Assembly: GCA_030340625.1 (NCBI GenBank)
Contig: JAOPHQ010002010.1
Location: forward strand, 190,314 to 254,313
Reading direction: 5' to 3'
DNA: 64,000 nucleotides
Origin: Merluccius polli
Taxonomy: Eukaryota; Chordata; Actinopteri; Gadiformes; Merlucciidae
This document shows, piece after piece, positions 25,117 to 38,087 of this stretch; the stretch's first letter is position 1, and every line of letters starts with the position of its first letter. The notes beneath the pieces were generated by a model. It had not been told where the DNA came from. It worked only from the letters and a program-made list of their open reading frames with translations, and made no database searches. The translations under genes were made by a program, and so were the position numbers.

Positions 25117-27200
25117 AAGTCACGTATGCTCAGTGGACTCCAAAGGGCGATATCTAATAAATATGTGATCTGATCTGATTCTGGTCTCTTGTCTTGAGTA
25201 CATCTTTTTCTGTAATAGTGAATTAACATATAAGTATAAAAGTGTATTATTCATGCAGGACATTGCTCCTGTTCTCTGTAAATAAACTGGTGTAATTTAA
25301 AGGTGGATCCAATCACAGTGTCTAAAGGGTTAATCATGGCATGTTCTGCCACAAAAAACAGGCAGAGTAAGTTTGACAAAGTAAAGTTGACATACTGGTT
25401 CTATTGAAGCAATAAACACAGTTGTCCAGTTATCAGCTGTTGTGTTATCTAAAGAGACAAAAGGACGCGACCACACAGTTGGTATTGTGCTAACACGCCT
25501 TGCCAGTGTACAGTGACTGGCAGTTATTTGGAATGCAAAAACAGGCTCGTCCCCTGAGCTCTGACATGTCCGGCTGCCATTGGCTGCTGCGTGCTTCTGA
25601 TTAATGTTTTATTTTTTACATCATGGCCTTGTTGGTGATGTGCATGAACATGAAGGTGCAACACATGATGTTCTGCTTGGTTCTGCACCACTTGTCGTAA
25701 GCGAGGGAAGTGCACCATTCGTTTCACTGCTCCAGACAAAATATGATTATTTTCATTTACTACTTGCTACCAAAACAACATAAATATTCCAAAATGTGTC
25801 CCTTACCCTAACTCATATTTACCCACTAAGCTTTTACCTTTCTTCCATCCAGTTCTAATAAAAAACAAGAAAGAGGATTTGATAAACACATGTAGTTGTG
25901 CATGTGTACCTGCGTGTGTCAATATTTGTTTACAGGTGCACAGATGTAAGCCGTGTCTGATGTAACGCAAACAACTTGTGCTCATCATGTCACTAGCCAC
26001 AGCCTCTGGGAGCCGCAGCGGTGTTTCATCAGAAAGTACATCCTGAGAGATCACTCACGCTGCTCCCTGACTCACCTGATTACCTCTGGCTCCTTCTCAG
26101 GTGGTAAACACTTCAGCCGTTCCTTTGGGAGGAGGTGGAAGTTATTATATTCAAGAGCTTTTCTCTCTCTCTCTCGATGACTTTAAAATGAACATTAAAG
26201 TGAACAAAAACAATGAAGAATGATTAATTTAAATTATAAGCGTTAGAAAAGGCTTCTTTGAAGAGTTGTGTGGCTGCCTGAGAAATATTCTCAACTATGT
26301 TCTTTGAACTATGAACTAATTATTGATTTTTTTTTAGCCTGTATCAGCACACTAAGGCCCCTGATACGTCAATATTGGAAGCTACTAATTAACTTTGCTT
26401 TTAGGCCTTCTCATCTCAACTCATAATCAACCATTTATTTCTATCTTGGTTCTCATTGGTTACAATATAGCAGGTACAAATCTGTCATGAAGGTGTCATG
26501 AATTGATGCCTACAACAATTTACTTAGTGAATATTATTTAAGTAGCTGGCACATTTCAGTGCATATCTCTGCGTGTGTGTAAGTTTGTAACTTTGTGTGT
26601 AACTTTTTTATTACATATCAGCAAGTATATATCAACAATTGAATGTTGTTACCTACAATTTGATATTAAGTTGTATACGTTCATGACATTATAAATTCAT
26701 TTAGATTTAAGATCTAAGGTAAAGTCAAATGTAGGCTATGATGTAATAAAATGTAGGCCAATATGAAATGGTTTTTTTTTTGTTTTGTTTATCTAATCTT
26801 TATATATTTACAGATTTTCATTCATGTTTCCTTTCCTCTTTGAGTAGTTGCTGTGAGCGTATGCCTATGGCACATCCCCCCTGGACGCCATGTGTTGACG
26901 GGTCTTAAGGGGAGATGCCATGGCAACTGGAAATGAAGACACACGAGTGATCTTCAGGGAGACGGCTAAACGTCCCCAAGCAAGCATCCTTTTTGCCTAA
27001 GAGGCTACAGGGACTGGTGAGACCAGCAGCGGGTCTAGACACAGCCCAGACTCATTCAACCCCAACAGAAATAAATCAGACTATTCTGCCCTTTTCCGCT
27101 CATCCATCTCTCCATCGTAATCACTATGAAATGAATTGACACAGCGATTAGGCGAATATGAATCGAGCAAATGAATATTTTATACTTTGAATACTTCGAA
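25117..27200. other. ppcdc 3' UTR and intergenic DNA
   Basis: After the ppcdc poly(A) signal the DNA is AT-rich. A 71-codon His-rich minus-strand frame (25739-25524) and a few other short frames have no recognisable domains or splice context. I see no gene here. Confidence 0.6.
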
Positions 27201-27229
27201 TACGAATACTTTCTATAGTCCACCTGACA

Positions 27230-28100
27230 GCGAGACGGAACAAGGAGCGGAGCGGCGTGCCGCGCGGGTCTCCGGCTCTGGGTTCGGATCCCAGACCTCA
27301 CTCCACGTACACCCAACCCAATTAAAAACCACTCTCTCCCCATTTTTGATCCTCGGGACCAAAGGGCTGCGGCGGGTCCACGCTGGGGGACGGGACCGGG
27401 ACCGGGACCCGCCGAGACGGGAAACTGGCGCAGCCACGTCGCGTACAGCGGGGGGGGGGGGGGGGGGCGGAACCGCGGGGGGGGAAGATGCGTGCAGGCC
27501 CGTCCCCCTTGACTCCGCCCACCCGCCCCAAGCCAATCCCCTTCTCGCTTCCTCCGCCCCCCCCCCCCCCTTCTCCAGTCTCCACGGCGGGCGACGCAGC
27601 GCCAAACCAAAGTGGATGGCGAAGCGAAAACACACACACACGCACACACGCGCGCGCTCGCGACAAGAGAGAGAGAGATATTTCGCGCAAATGCCGCCGG
27701 TCTGCGCACGCAGCGGGGGACGGAGACTGTAGGACGCGGACCCCGTGAAGACGTGTTTCATGGAGAGCCTGGGGAGAGTCCGTGTGGTTTTGACACTAGA
27801 GAGGTAAGACAGTTGTTGTTGTTTTTTGTTCTTCAGTGATTTCGCGTGATAGATTAAAGATGTGGCTGTGGCGGTTCTGGACGTCAGAGAGAGAGAGATG
27901 CGCGCTGCAGAAGAAGAAGAAAGAAAGAAAAAAAAGTCCTCAAAGTTTGTCAGGAAAGGCACGTGAGCGGCTTGTGGGCTTTGGCGTTAAAAGCTGCGGG
28001 GTTGACGTGAACCACGGTGTGCCGCGGGTTCAACGATCCGCCCTATGGTCATGATCTCACACACACACACACACACCGGGGTTTGATGATGAGTCCAGGG
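27230..28100 (+). promoter_or_regulatory. CpG-rich promoter and non-coding first exon, probably of c15orf39
   Basis: A GC- and CpG-rich stretch in otherwise AT-rich DNA, with G and C homopolymers near 27450 and 27560 and a CA run near 27630. A donor (CACTAGAGAG then GTAAGAC, exon end 27803) suits a non-coding first exon that could splice to the acceptor at 32122 before the c15orf39 coding exon. The link is inferred from orientation and spacing only. Confidence 0.5.
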
Positions 28101-28518
28101 TTTCTTCTCAGCTGGGGCGGATTCGTCAAATGTGGTCGAAATTACCACGTTTTTCGCTTTCACACTTTTTAGTCCCCCCCCCCCCCCCCCCCTCACATAA
28201 CGTGCTGACATGGTGATTTGCACTTTTTTTTTTGTTGCTTACTTCCCTGAGATAACGTTGCAGCGTTTCCGCAAATCGCAATAGCCCTTGTAAAACTTAA
28301 TAAATCTGTGGTCTATTCTCAGGGTGAAGTGAAGTTTGTGGCAGTCTGACCATGTTGTTTCACAACGTGTACGTGAGTTTTCGGATTGTCGTTGACAGTG
28401 ATAAAAACAACAGGCCATCTTATTTCCTGTCCTGTTATTGTCGCTGTCTGTGTGCAAATACGGGAAACAGTGTGTGTGTGTCTGTGTGGAGACCAGAAGG
28501 GTCTGTGCCGATAGTAGT

Positions 28519-28528
<10 letters not shown>

Positions 28529-28555
<27 letters not shown>
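28529..28555 (+). repeat. (CA)n microsatellite
   Basis: Uninterrupted CA dinucleotides. A shorter CA run lies at 28060-28076, C homopolymers at about 28174-28192 and 28870-28885, and GT/GC alternation near 28706-28738. Confidence 0.9.
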
Positions 28556-28556
<1 letters not shown>

Positions 28557-29154
28557 GTAAGGGGGCATGTGGGTAAAGGCCCCTTGCTCCGTTAAAATGT
28601 CCTTGTCTGGTTATCTGTTTACAACAAAACACACATGTTCTGGTCTTGGCAGTTGACAGAACCGCAAACAATTTTGCTTGTTGCGACATTGTTCATTTTT
28701 GACTCTGTGTGTGTGCGCGCGCGTGCGTGCGTGTGCGCAGTCTGGCAAATCATTAGCTGGCACAACTTTAAAGTGTGCATCTCGGTTCGTTTGCCTTATC
28801 AGATTTTACCCCTATTTTGTTTTCTATCGTAAAAATCAATCGGGTGTCAAATGTCACAGTAGAAGCTACCCCCCCCCCCCCCCCATGTCCATTTGTTGAC
28901 GTTTAAATCTATGATGTCCTTCAATGTCCTTTTGATGTTGCTTGATTATCGGTAAGGGGGTTGGTTGACCTCAAACACATGACAAAAAGAGTGTGTTTAT
29001 TGTGGGAGACACACAATTTAAGTTTGAAATAAAGTCTAGTAAAACATTTTTGTATTAGACTTCACTTAATTAGCAAACAGAAGAGGTAAGGATTGAGGAG
29101 ATGCAAAACTGCATCAACCCCAACTTAAAAGTATCAACGTTTTATACCAATGAG

Positions 29155-29775
29155 CAGAGGCGTCACTAGGTTTTAAGGACAGAGGGGGCTTAGCCCCAAG
29201 GAGATGCACAGGATGTGCGCGCGATTGAACACACCCCGGACCTACGACCGGGGGGGGTGCGCGCGATCGTAACACACCCCGGACCTACGACCGGCGCAGG
29301 GTGTACGCGATCGTAACACACCCCGGACCTACGACCGGCGGGGAGGGGGGGCTGGGGGCCGGATTTGGCCGCCAGTTGACGTTGACTGGTCTAGAGCTTA
29401 CCACGCTCTTCAAGCCTAGTGTCTCAAAAAGGAGGACAAATATGCGTCCGGCGCAGCATCAAGCCGGACGCGTATTTGTCCTCGGCCCGGACAGGGCATT
29501 GAAAAACCGGACAGTCTGGCCTAAAGCCGGACGAATGGCCACCCTACTGCGAAGTGAAGGGAAACTGACAGATTTATGATCACATTTAAGTCCTTAATGA
29601 CAGGTTATATGATTATTTATGATGTTGGCTGCTTTATATTGAATTTGTCGGCATTTTTTTATAAAAAAATAAAAAATAAAATAAAAATAAATAAAAACAC
29701 CAAACTATTTAGGGGGGTTTAAGAATATTTTAGGGGGGCTTCAGCCCCCCTAAAACAGGCCTAACAACGCCACTG
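29155..29775. mobile_element. Non-autonomous hAT element with internal GC-rich minisatellite
   Basis: 621 bp. Left end CAGAGGCGTCACTAGG, right end (inverse) CAGTGGCGTTGTTAGG, followed inward by matching GGGGGCTTAGCCCC and GGGGGGCTGAAGCCCC. It is flanked by 8-bp duplications CCAATGAG (29147-29154) and CCGATGAG (29776-29783), one mismatch, the hAT length. Inside, about 29215-29350 holds three copies of a unit containing GGACCTACGACCGG and GTAACACACC. Next comes a GGAGGACAAATATGCGTCCG block that also occurs near 44.95 kb. Confidence 0.8.
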
Positions 29776-30050
29776 CCGATGAGGCATGTGAAATGGTTTC
29801 AGGGCAGGCAAATCATTAATCATTTATTACTTTCTAAAACAAAGACTAGCTAATCTAAGTAAAACACCGAAAATATCTCTAATCCTAGTCCCAAAGTTAA
29901 AGATGAGAACAGTCATGTTAATGCTAATTGGTCAATAATGAGTCATATAAGTCAATGCTAGATTGTCAATGAATTAATACGTAAATGCAGAATTGAGTCA
30001 TTGATCAGAATTCAACCCAACTCACAGAGTGGCACAATGTTCCCCCGCAG

Positions 30051-30408
30051 TTCCCTGAGCTTCATCTTTCTCTAAGGAAGCTGGGCTTTAATACAGTTCC
30101 CTGAGCTCCATCTTTCTCTAAGGAAGCTGGGCTTTAATACAGTTCCCTGAGCTCCATCTTTCTCTAAGGAAGCTGGGCTTTAATACAGTTCCCTGAGCTC
30201 CATCTTTCTCTAAGGAAGCTGGGCTTTAATACAGTTCCCTGAGCTCCATCTTTCTCTAAGGAAGCTGGGCTTTAATACAGTTCCCTGAGCTCCATCTTTC
30301 TCTAAGGAAGCTGGGCTTTAATACAGTTCCCTGAGCTCCACCTTTCTCTAAGGAAGCTGGGCTTTAATACAGTTCCCTGAGCTCCGTCTTTCTCTACAGA
30401 AGCTGGGT
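30051..30408 (+). repeat. 46-bp minisatellite, about eight copies
   Basis: Copies of TTCCCTGAGCTCCATCTTTC... start at 30051, 30097, 30143, 30189, 30235, 30281, 30327 and 30373, exactly 46 bases apart. The central copies are nearly identical and the outer ones diverged, a sign of recent expansion by unequal exchange or slippage. Confidence 0.95.
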
Positions 30409-31520
30409 GTATTCTGTTCTTGGGTCAGAACACATTGTAGCTGTTCAACATTCGTGACCATATACAACACAGACCTGTTTATACAGTAGACACCCTTATT
30501 ACTACTTATGCCCAGATCAGTTGTAACTCTAAACACACAAAACAAACATACTAGGACACCTGAACAGAGAATGTACACATCACCAGTGCGTGACATTGTG
30601 TTTCTCCCCCCCCGCTCCCTCCCTCGTGATTTTCACCCATACTTGTTACTCGTCCTAACAGTGGGTTCAGTAGGACCTTCATGTTATAGCCATACATAAC
30701 CATAAGTTCTGGATCATGTGTAAACACCGTCTGAGATCATAAAATAAATCAATGTCTTGGATCATAAGAACCAAATGCTTTTTTTGATTTAGATGTGGTA
30801 AACTTAAATGGTGTCATGTCACTAGAGAATCAGTGTCTTTCATTTGAAAATAAACTTAATTTGATGAAGTGAAGTGTTGTGGTTAGAGGGTAGAAAAGCA
30901 GAATACAAAGGGATGGTGAAGGAAATAACGGGGGTTTAAGACTGGATGGGCAAGTATATATTGGCTTAGATCTACTAGCATCCGTAGAATGCTAGTAGAT
31001 GCTAGGATGCTAGATCCGTAGGATGCTGGTAGCATATAGATTCAATTTTCATTCTGGAAAACATTATCTGCCCATTGTTGTGACCTTTGCAGAGGTTGAA
31101 CAATTTTACGACTTTAATCTGGACACAGAACCACATACTGCATTCCTATTTTGTAACGTATTGTGAAGTCATGTGTTCTATCTTGTTTCAAGGCTTTCCT
31201 GACGTTGTTCTCTCAGAATCAACAAACCTGCAAGACTTCAAAATATACTTCTTTGTGTTGTCTCGTGGCCAAGGTCATAGAACATACCTGTCTGGCACAC
31301 CTTTGCAGAGCATATCTTAATGGGTAGTAACAATACCAGCATCAATAACATTACTATGTAACATAATTATAGTAATTGGAAAAATGTGACCATTCAGAAT
31401 CTGTTTGTTCTTGGGTCCTTACTTTTGTTCTCAGATTAGAAGTGTTTGGAATGTGACTGCAGTCCATGTGTGGCCAAATGTCCTGTTTGTCAGACGAGAT
31501 GTAATAACATATGACTATTT

Positions 31521-31673
31521 AGTCATTTAGCAGATGGTTTTATCCAAAGTGACTTATAGTAAATTTTAGGAGCAGTCCAGTGAGCACGTAGGCGTTAGAG
31601 TTTGAACCCAGAACCTTAACTCTGGGAGTCACCCTCCCAGCTGAACACCTTAACCACTAGACTATTCTGCCCC
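31521..31673 (-). mobile_element. tRNA-derived SINE
   Basis: On the minus strand it opens with GGGGCAGAATAGTCTAGTGG, a box A-like sequence, followed by a box B-like GGTTCTGGGTTCAAACTC. It ends in the fish SINE tail resembling CTATAAGTCACTTTGGATAA and AAATGACT. No open frame. Confidence 0.8.
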
Positions 31674-32148
31674 TATAACTCATGGGAAGTTGTTAAATTA
31701 TTTCCTAACCTGAGAATGACTCTTAAATGATTACTTCATTAGCTCATTGTGGCCCTCACTCCCATCTTAATAGTTTTTTACGAGTATCTTTTTGTTGTTT
31801 ATGGCATTAGACACATATCAACTTTTGAGAAATGATAAATGTTTGTCTCAAGTTTCATTCTTTATGGATAATAATAATGATCTTTTTTATCTGTATCCAA
31901 TTTGCAAGAACTAATTTTGTTCAGTCAGTGTATATATGTACTGTATGTCAATTCATGACATTAATCTGATCTAAAATTCAATCTGCTAATAAACATATAA
32001 TCTGTATTTTCCAAGACTGCCAGACTGAAATCCTTGAACAAATAAGTAGAAATAGTTATCTTAGTTCAAATACAACTAAGAGAAGCAGTATCTAATTACA
32101 TTGTTTGTTTTTTGTTTCCCAGGACAGGATCGTTGGCCAAGTGGGCAC

Positions 32149-35100
32149 ATGATGGAAAGCCAACCAGCACAGAGTCTTAATGACCCGGCGGCTCAAAGTA
32201 AAATGCTGTTGTTTGAGGGGACATCCGCAGGAGCCATGCCTGGATTCAGTCATCATGGTCAAAAGTATCCTGTGCCCTACTTTGCTTATGACCCCAGAGA
32301 GAAAGATGAAGCAGGGCTAATTCTCGCCTGGAGCGGTTCAAGCACTGGCTTGATGGAAAGCAGAAGTGCTGTGAGTCATCAGTCTGACATTGAGGGACAC
32401 AGCCATAGTGTTTACCAGCCATACAAGAAGACGTTCCCCCCAGAGGAACGCCATTCCCATTCCCCCTCAGTGTGTAGCACCCCAAGCAAGCAGGTTTCCA
32501 CACAATACGTAAAAAGTCCCGATATGAGCAGCCCTATAGCCTCTACGTCAACAACTGTCATCAATCAAACAGCAGGAGGTAGGAATGCAACTCAGTCGCC
32601 TAAAACCTCCCTGCATCTAGCAATCCCCAAGGCAGTCTATGGACAAAGGCCATGCTGTTCTGAACTGAGTTGTGTTTTAGGACAAAGATATAGTGTAGAG
32701 CATGTGACTCAGAGGGTGCCTAACACTGTCTATGAGAGTGAGTGGATGAACACTGGTGCCCACTACAACCGTCTATCTCCTATTCAGAGAGCTGCACCAG
32801 AGACATCATTGCAACAAAAAGGAGCTCATTTTGAACACAAAGGAGAAAGGCAGTTGCCAAAGGATGCCGCTGGGGAGAAATACCAGAACTCGGGACCAAG
32901 TAGAGCAAGGTCTATGCATGGTTACTTTGAGTCAAACTATAGTAGTTACCCATGCGTCCCAACTCATACATTGTTTGGCTCTTTAACTCCACAGAGCCAG
33001 TGTTTGCAAACTTCCCCAAATGGCTATCATGGCCTACTCCCCTCTCATCCTCAAGCATTTGAGCATATGCGCTCAACACAACATAGAATTCCATCACAGG
33101 TTTATCAGGAACTCTCTCCAATGTCCAAATATGGGCACTTTCCACAGCACCATGGGTTTTATTACCCTGAGGCAAATTTAAGGTTGGAGCGTGCATCAGT
33201 GTGTAAAAACATGGAGAAGATGCATAGAGAAAGTGCCCCTGCCTTTCCTAATCATGTTTACAACAACCCACAGGAACATCGCCTGATTTATAGGCCTATT
33301 AATGGTGACATTTCTATGATTAACACTGTAGCCCAGCCAAATCCCTCCTTTTTGCAAGGTTTTGATCAACGCTATGCAGTTCCAAGAATTCATATGAATT
33401 CAAGCCAAGTGAGAGGCTCACCAACAGAACAACACACTCCTCTTATCTTTCACACTAATGGTCTCACCACATCTCCAATCAGCCAGCCCCATGCTTCACC
33501 AGTCAACTTGCATAATGACAAATGTAGTGCCCGATCACATGATGACAAACCATTTGGCTCTCCATTGAACATACATGTTGAAGCAAGAAGATCCAGTGGT
33601 CATGTAGACAGATTAGATATGTCACCGGGCAGATTACAAATGAACAAAGCTCCACTCAAAAGCCAGCATAGAGAGCGACTTGGTACACCCCCTACCATGA
33701 CCCCGGATCAACCCCTGGACTACTCCTGTCATAAAGTCCATGTCATAACTCCGATGCAGCCGAAGGACCATACTGATTCTACAGCCATCCTATTGTCCCC
33801 AACTCGTTATGGAGAACATATTCACAACGTTTACAGTTATGATCATAACCCAACAACTGACATGGACCATGGTACGCAAGTATCTTGTTTGTCTTCTGCT
33901 GTTAAAGGAAAACTCAAGAGAAGTACTTCACACATTCCCGATGAGTTCATCGACTCCACACCAGTAAAAATTGAAAAGTGTGATTCACCCGATATGGAAC
34001 TTTTAATCAAACGACAAAAGGTGGAACATGAGGAAGAAAGAATAGTTACTGACAATTCAACAGATCATTCTCCAATGCCAATCATTGACAATGTCTTCAG
34101 TTTGGCCCCTTACAGAGCGCTCCTGCGGGCTTCTGGAATGTTGCCGTCGACTAAAAGGCCAAAGAGCATTGATCAGTCCACAAAGCCTTGTGAAGTTATA
34201 ACGGACCCCTCGATACAAGATAAAGGACCAAAAGAAAATGCAGAGCCACCTGTTGACTGTCCTGTACCCAAAGATGTGCTCTTCAGTAATACCACAATAG
34301 TGAAGTCTACATTAGAACTCATTGAACAAAAAGCAATGAAGGTAGAGAAGCAGGAACTTGAAGTGGACCACTGTGTAAATAGTAAAATGATTCCAGCTGA
34401 CTGTGAGGCTACAGTAAAAGAGGAGGCTGCAGAGATTTCTAGTCCTGATAATGCCATGTTTGTGATCAAGAAGTGTGAACCTGAAGAGTTTGACGTTACA
34501 CCTCCAACTGCTGTTATAGATGAGACTTCTAAAACATTCCATACCACACCAGATGTTGGAGTGCAATATCCAGATGATGTCCAGGCACCCCCTGTACACC
34601 CCATGACATCGAGTGAAACATCCTCTAAATCGATGACACCTCCTGAGCAACCAGAAAACACACTAAACGCCCCTCCATTTACAATTTCCAAATTCAAATT
34701 AATCTTACCTGATAACCTCGGCCTTACTCCTTTCCTCAGCCTTGAGAAGCCATCCATCCAATCGACGGCAAAGGTCAACAAGCTACCGATTCTACCTATG
34801 GCTGAGGTCAACTGCCAACCTACACACCAACGACCTTCAACACATGTCCGCGAGCGTTTCTTGAAGCTCCACCATTGCCTTTGCAACTTAGTGACAGAGG
34901 TTGTGTCTGTCTCCCCAGAGCAGGCACTCAGAGACTGGATTTCTCATGTGGAAATGGTTAATCCGGCATTATCCGCTACCAAAAACCACAAAATATCCCA
35001 TCTACTAGGTGCCAAAGCCAGACAAGCTTGGCTTAGTGTACAGATCAAGATGGCTCTCGACAATGTTCTCCAGAGGATAGAAGAATACATCTCACAGGAA

Positions 35101-38087
35101 CACTGTCCGTTTCCACATGTTATGCGGACGGGAGCAGTGTTTATTCCCATGATGGTGGTGAAGAAGTTGCTATTCCCTCAGGTCCAGGGTAGCCATATTG
35201 ACCAGGTTCTGCAGGAACACAAAGTGGAGCTGCGACCCACCACTCTCTCTGAAGAGAAGCACCTCACCCAGCTCCACAGACAAGCCTTCTCTTCCAAACT
35301 CCGTAGGTTAATGTCTCTCAAACACCTGCCTGACATCTACACCGATGTGCTAAACCTTTTCCATCACGCTTGCGTCTCCAAGCGCCTAGGTAAGAATGGG
35401 ATTGAATTGGAATCACTTTTGAGTATATTGGTGTATCTGTTACAGTGGATGTTTAACATTATAACTGAAATAACCAAATGCATTTACACTTGATGAGTCT
35501 TGAGTCACCAGAACCAAATTCCCTCTTTACAGGAACTAGTGAGTAGCAGTAATGCGACTACAGGAGAGTTGAGTTTACATGGTGTCATCTTACATTGTGT
35601 GGTGTGTGGCACTTTCAATACTTGCACAATGAGCTCATACATTGAGCTGACCCCAGTCTGATTCGTCGCATTGCACCATGTGATTTGTATGGCACAAGGG
35701 CCATGTCTCATTTCCTGCTTCATCTTTTACATTCCTAGAAATCTTTTAAACCCATGTATCCTTTTAGAAGTAGAAATTTGGACTGTTGGGACTTGCTTAG
35801 CTTTCCTTCAAATGATGGAGGATATAGTGGTGCACATGTTTTATTTTATTTTTTTAACTCAAAAGACAGTGTTCCGTTTCAAATTCATGTATTTTTTACA
35901 GAATCGTCCACATCTGATCTCCAAAAGAAAGTACAGGTATATTTTTTTTTATGCCGTCAACCAGCTTTGCTTTCTATTCACTGCTTTTTTCTCCTAATCA
36001 CCGCTATAATGACATGCCTAACAACCAGTAACTAATTATTGCTGTTGCAATAATTGCATTTCACTCTTGTGTAGAAATAAAAGTCCATCATACCTTAATT
36101 TAACCCCCATTAAAAGGCTGATTTGCTAAACAAGTCAAAGATGTGTCGACATTATGACTGGATTGTGGGATGTCAGTTGTCATGAGAAGGAAGTGATACT
36201 CTACCATGTTTGGCAACATGCTGGAAGGAGGGATTGACTTCAGTGTACACTGGGTCATTGTGTGAACCATGAGGCACATGATTACACGCCTGTTTAATAC
36301 TTTCTTAACCATTTGACTTTTCAGCAAGGTTGCAATATGATTCAGAACTGTTTCTAAAGGACATTGATCTTTTTTACCTGTAGCGTTTCTCAGTTGTTGC
36401 TGTCATAATTCTCTGAATTCAGACTATCAAGTTAAATTATACTAATCTATTCCTGTTTGCTTCTAATGTTGGCATGGCATGCTTTGGGGCACTTTACTGT
36501 AGCAGAACTTTCTCCATCTCTAACTTTTACCCTTTTCTTGCCTTGACTAATTTATGAAACCTGTCTGAGGGTCTTCTTTTTTGCAGTATATGTTCTCAGC
36601 CATACCTAAGCTATTAGCTTATTTTCAGTGTAAGCACCAATACTTGGATGTGGGCCAATGCTATTCTGTGATTGGTTCAAGCTTATTATGGGTGAGATGG
36701 CAATCACATATTTATATAGAAACCTACATTTGGGTTGTAGATTAATACATTTATTAACTTGATACCTTGTATGTAGGAGGCCACGGAAACCTATTTGTTT
36801 GTGAAACATTTCAGTTTTAACTCTTGACTTCATGACGTAACTACTTTTTACATAGCTCTTTGACTTGTACCTTCACTATGGCATCTATTAAAGGAATGGT
36901 AAATAATGGATGCATGTATTTTGCATGATTTGCAAAGACATTGACCTTTGATCTTAATTGACTGTGTTGCAGTAGTAAAGCTGGATGGGCTAGTTAAGAG
37001 GGAGCCAGAAGAATGCTTAGAGGACACCGATGACGTCAAGAGTCCTGCATGTATTGAGGCTATCACGGCCTCGGCGCTTTCAGTGTCCGACAGGCAGATG
37101 CAGCCACAGGATCAGGGGGAAACGTCATACCCTATCAAACAGAAAACAAAAAGCAGGGTGAAGAGATGTTCAAGGCAGGCGTTTTTGGATTACAGCTGTT
37201 CCTCCTCGGACATTGAAATTGAAAATGAGGCGCAGAAAAGGAACTGGGACAATGTGCGCCCACAGGGTGAAACCAAAACCACTGGTGTGCAAAATGAAGT
37301 AGCAGAAAGGGATGCAGCACTGGTTGGCCCCCAAGAGAGCTTTGAGAACACCTGGACATGTCCCTTATCTTCCGACGAATTATCTTCATCATCCAGTGAC
37401 ACTGACATGGAGAGATCCTCCATTAACTCCCCAATCAACCCTGCCTTAGGCTCTGTGAAAAGTAAAGCGTGGTCAAAGAAACATTCAGGCATGATTCTCA
37501 AACTACGGAGGGTGCTGTTTAGCAAGGGCCTCAACAGTAGAACCGCATGCTACAAGACAGTGTCTCTCTCTGGGACATTTTCTGACTTTTCCCCCACCAC
37601 GACCAAACATGGAGAGAGGGTGGAGGCCAGAAAGCGAAGAGGCAAGGAGGAACTCTTTCTCAGTAGAGGGTCAGCCAAGGTCACCCACTGGAACCAGAGT
37701 AGGGAAGGCTTATCCCGGGCCCTACGCTCTCTCTCGGGCTCTCAAAGACACGGCAGATCCCTATTAAAGATCAGATACTGCCCATACCTGTCTGCCTGTC
37801 ACAGTGCTGAACACCGAAGGCGCTGGGTCCTGCGTTCGGCTGTGCAGAGGGCTCAGAGAGCCATCAAGTTCTACCCAGACTTGGTGGGAAAGAAGATAAT
37901 CCATCTGTATGAGGAGGATGACAAGTCGGAGGTGTGGTACAGGGGCGAGGTGGTGCGCATCCACGAGGCTCACCCGAACCCCCTGAAGAACGTGTTTGAG
38001 GTCCAATACGACAGCGAACCCGAGTGGAAGTACTACCTGGAGCTGTTGATGGACTATAAAAAAGGCTGGCTTAAGATTGACGAGTAG
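32149..38087 (+). CDS. c15orf39: C15orf39 homologue with a Tudor/Spindlin-like C-terminus
   Basis: A large, mostly disordered vertebrate protein whose function is poorly defined. Two coding exons: 32149-35389 and 36973-38087. The first ends CTAG then GTAAGA; the second follows TTGCAG; phases fit and the product has 1451 residues. The start is the first of two adjacent ATGs just after the splice acceptor at 32122. Family hallmarks are MPIIDNVFSLAPYR (about 643-656) and the C-terminal block of exon 1, HCPFPHVMRTGAVFIP ... HIDQVLQEHKVELRPTTLSE ... LKHLPDIYTDVL (about 984-1070), both matching human C15orf39. Many SP/TP sites and VKKE/VKEE-type sumoylation-like motifs occur. Exon 2 has Ser/acidic clusters and ends in a compact domain (about 1380-1450) with IHLYEED, WYRGEVV and FEVQYDSEPEWKYYLELL, resembling a Tudor or Spin/Ssty repeat. 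ppcdc is the neighbour in human as well. Confidence 0.9.

Larger units (their letters stand above)
27804..32122. other. Presumed first intron of c15orf39
   Basis: Contains the hAT element, 46-bp minisatellite and SINE listed separately. The remainder (about 28.1-29.1, 29.8-30.0, 30.4-31.5 and 31.7-32.1 kb) shows microsatellites and AT-rich unique sequence, with no exon I can support. Confidence 0.5.

Noticed and set aside
25524..25739. His-rich 71-codon minus-strand frame between ppcdc and c15orf39
   Set aside because: No recognised domain, no clear splice sites, no codon signal; could not be supported as a gene.
27280..27320. tRNA-like T-arm (GGGTTCGGATCCC) in the CpG island
   Set aside because: No matching acceptor stem, D arm or anticodon arm could be built around it.
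27056..27962. Long minus-strand frames (217-249 codons) across the CpG island
   Set aside because: They are stop-poor only because of GC content and homopolymers; they are Pro/Gly/Arg-rich, lack domains, and change frame across C and G runs.
34173..34886. 237-codon minus-strand frame inside c15orf39
   Set aside because: Antisense shadow of the large plus-strand exon, which matches a known family.
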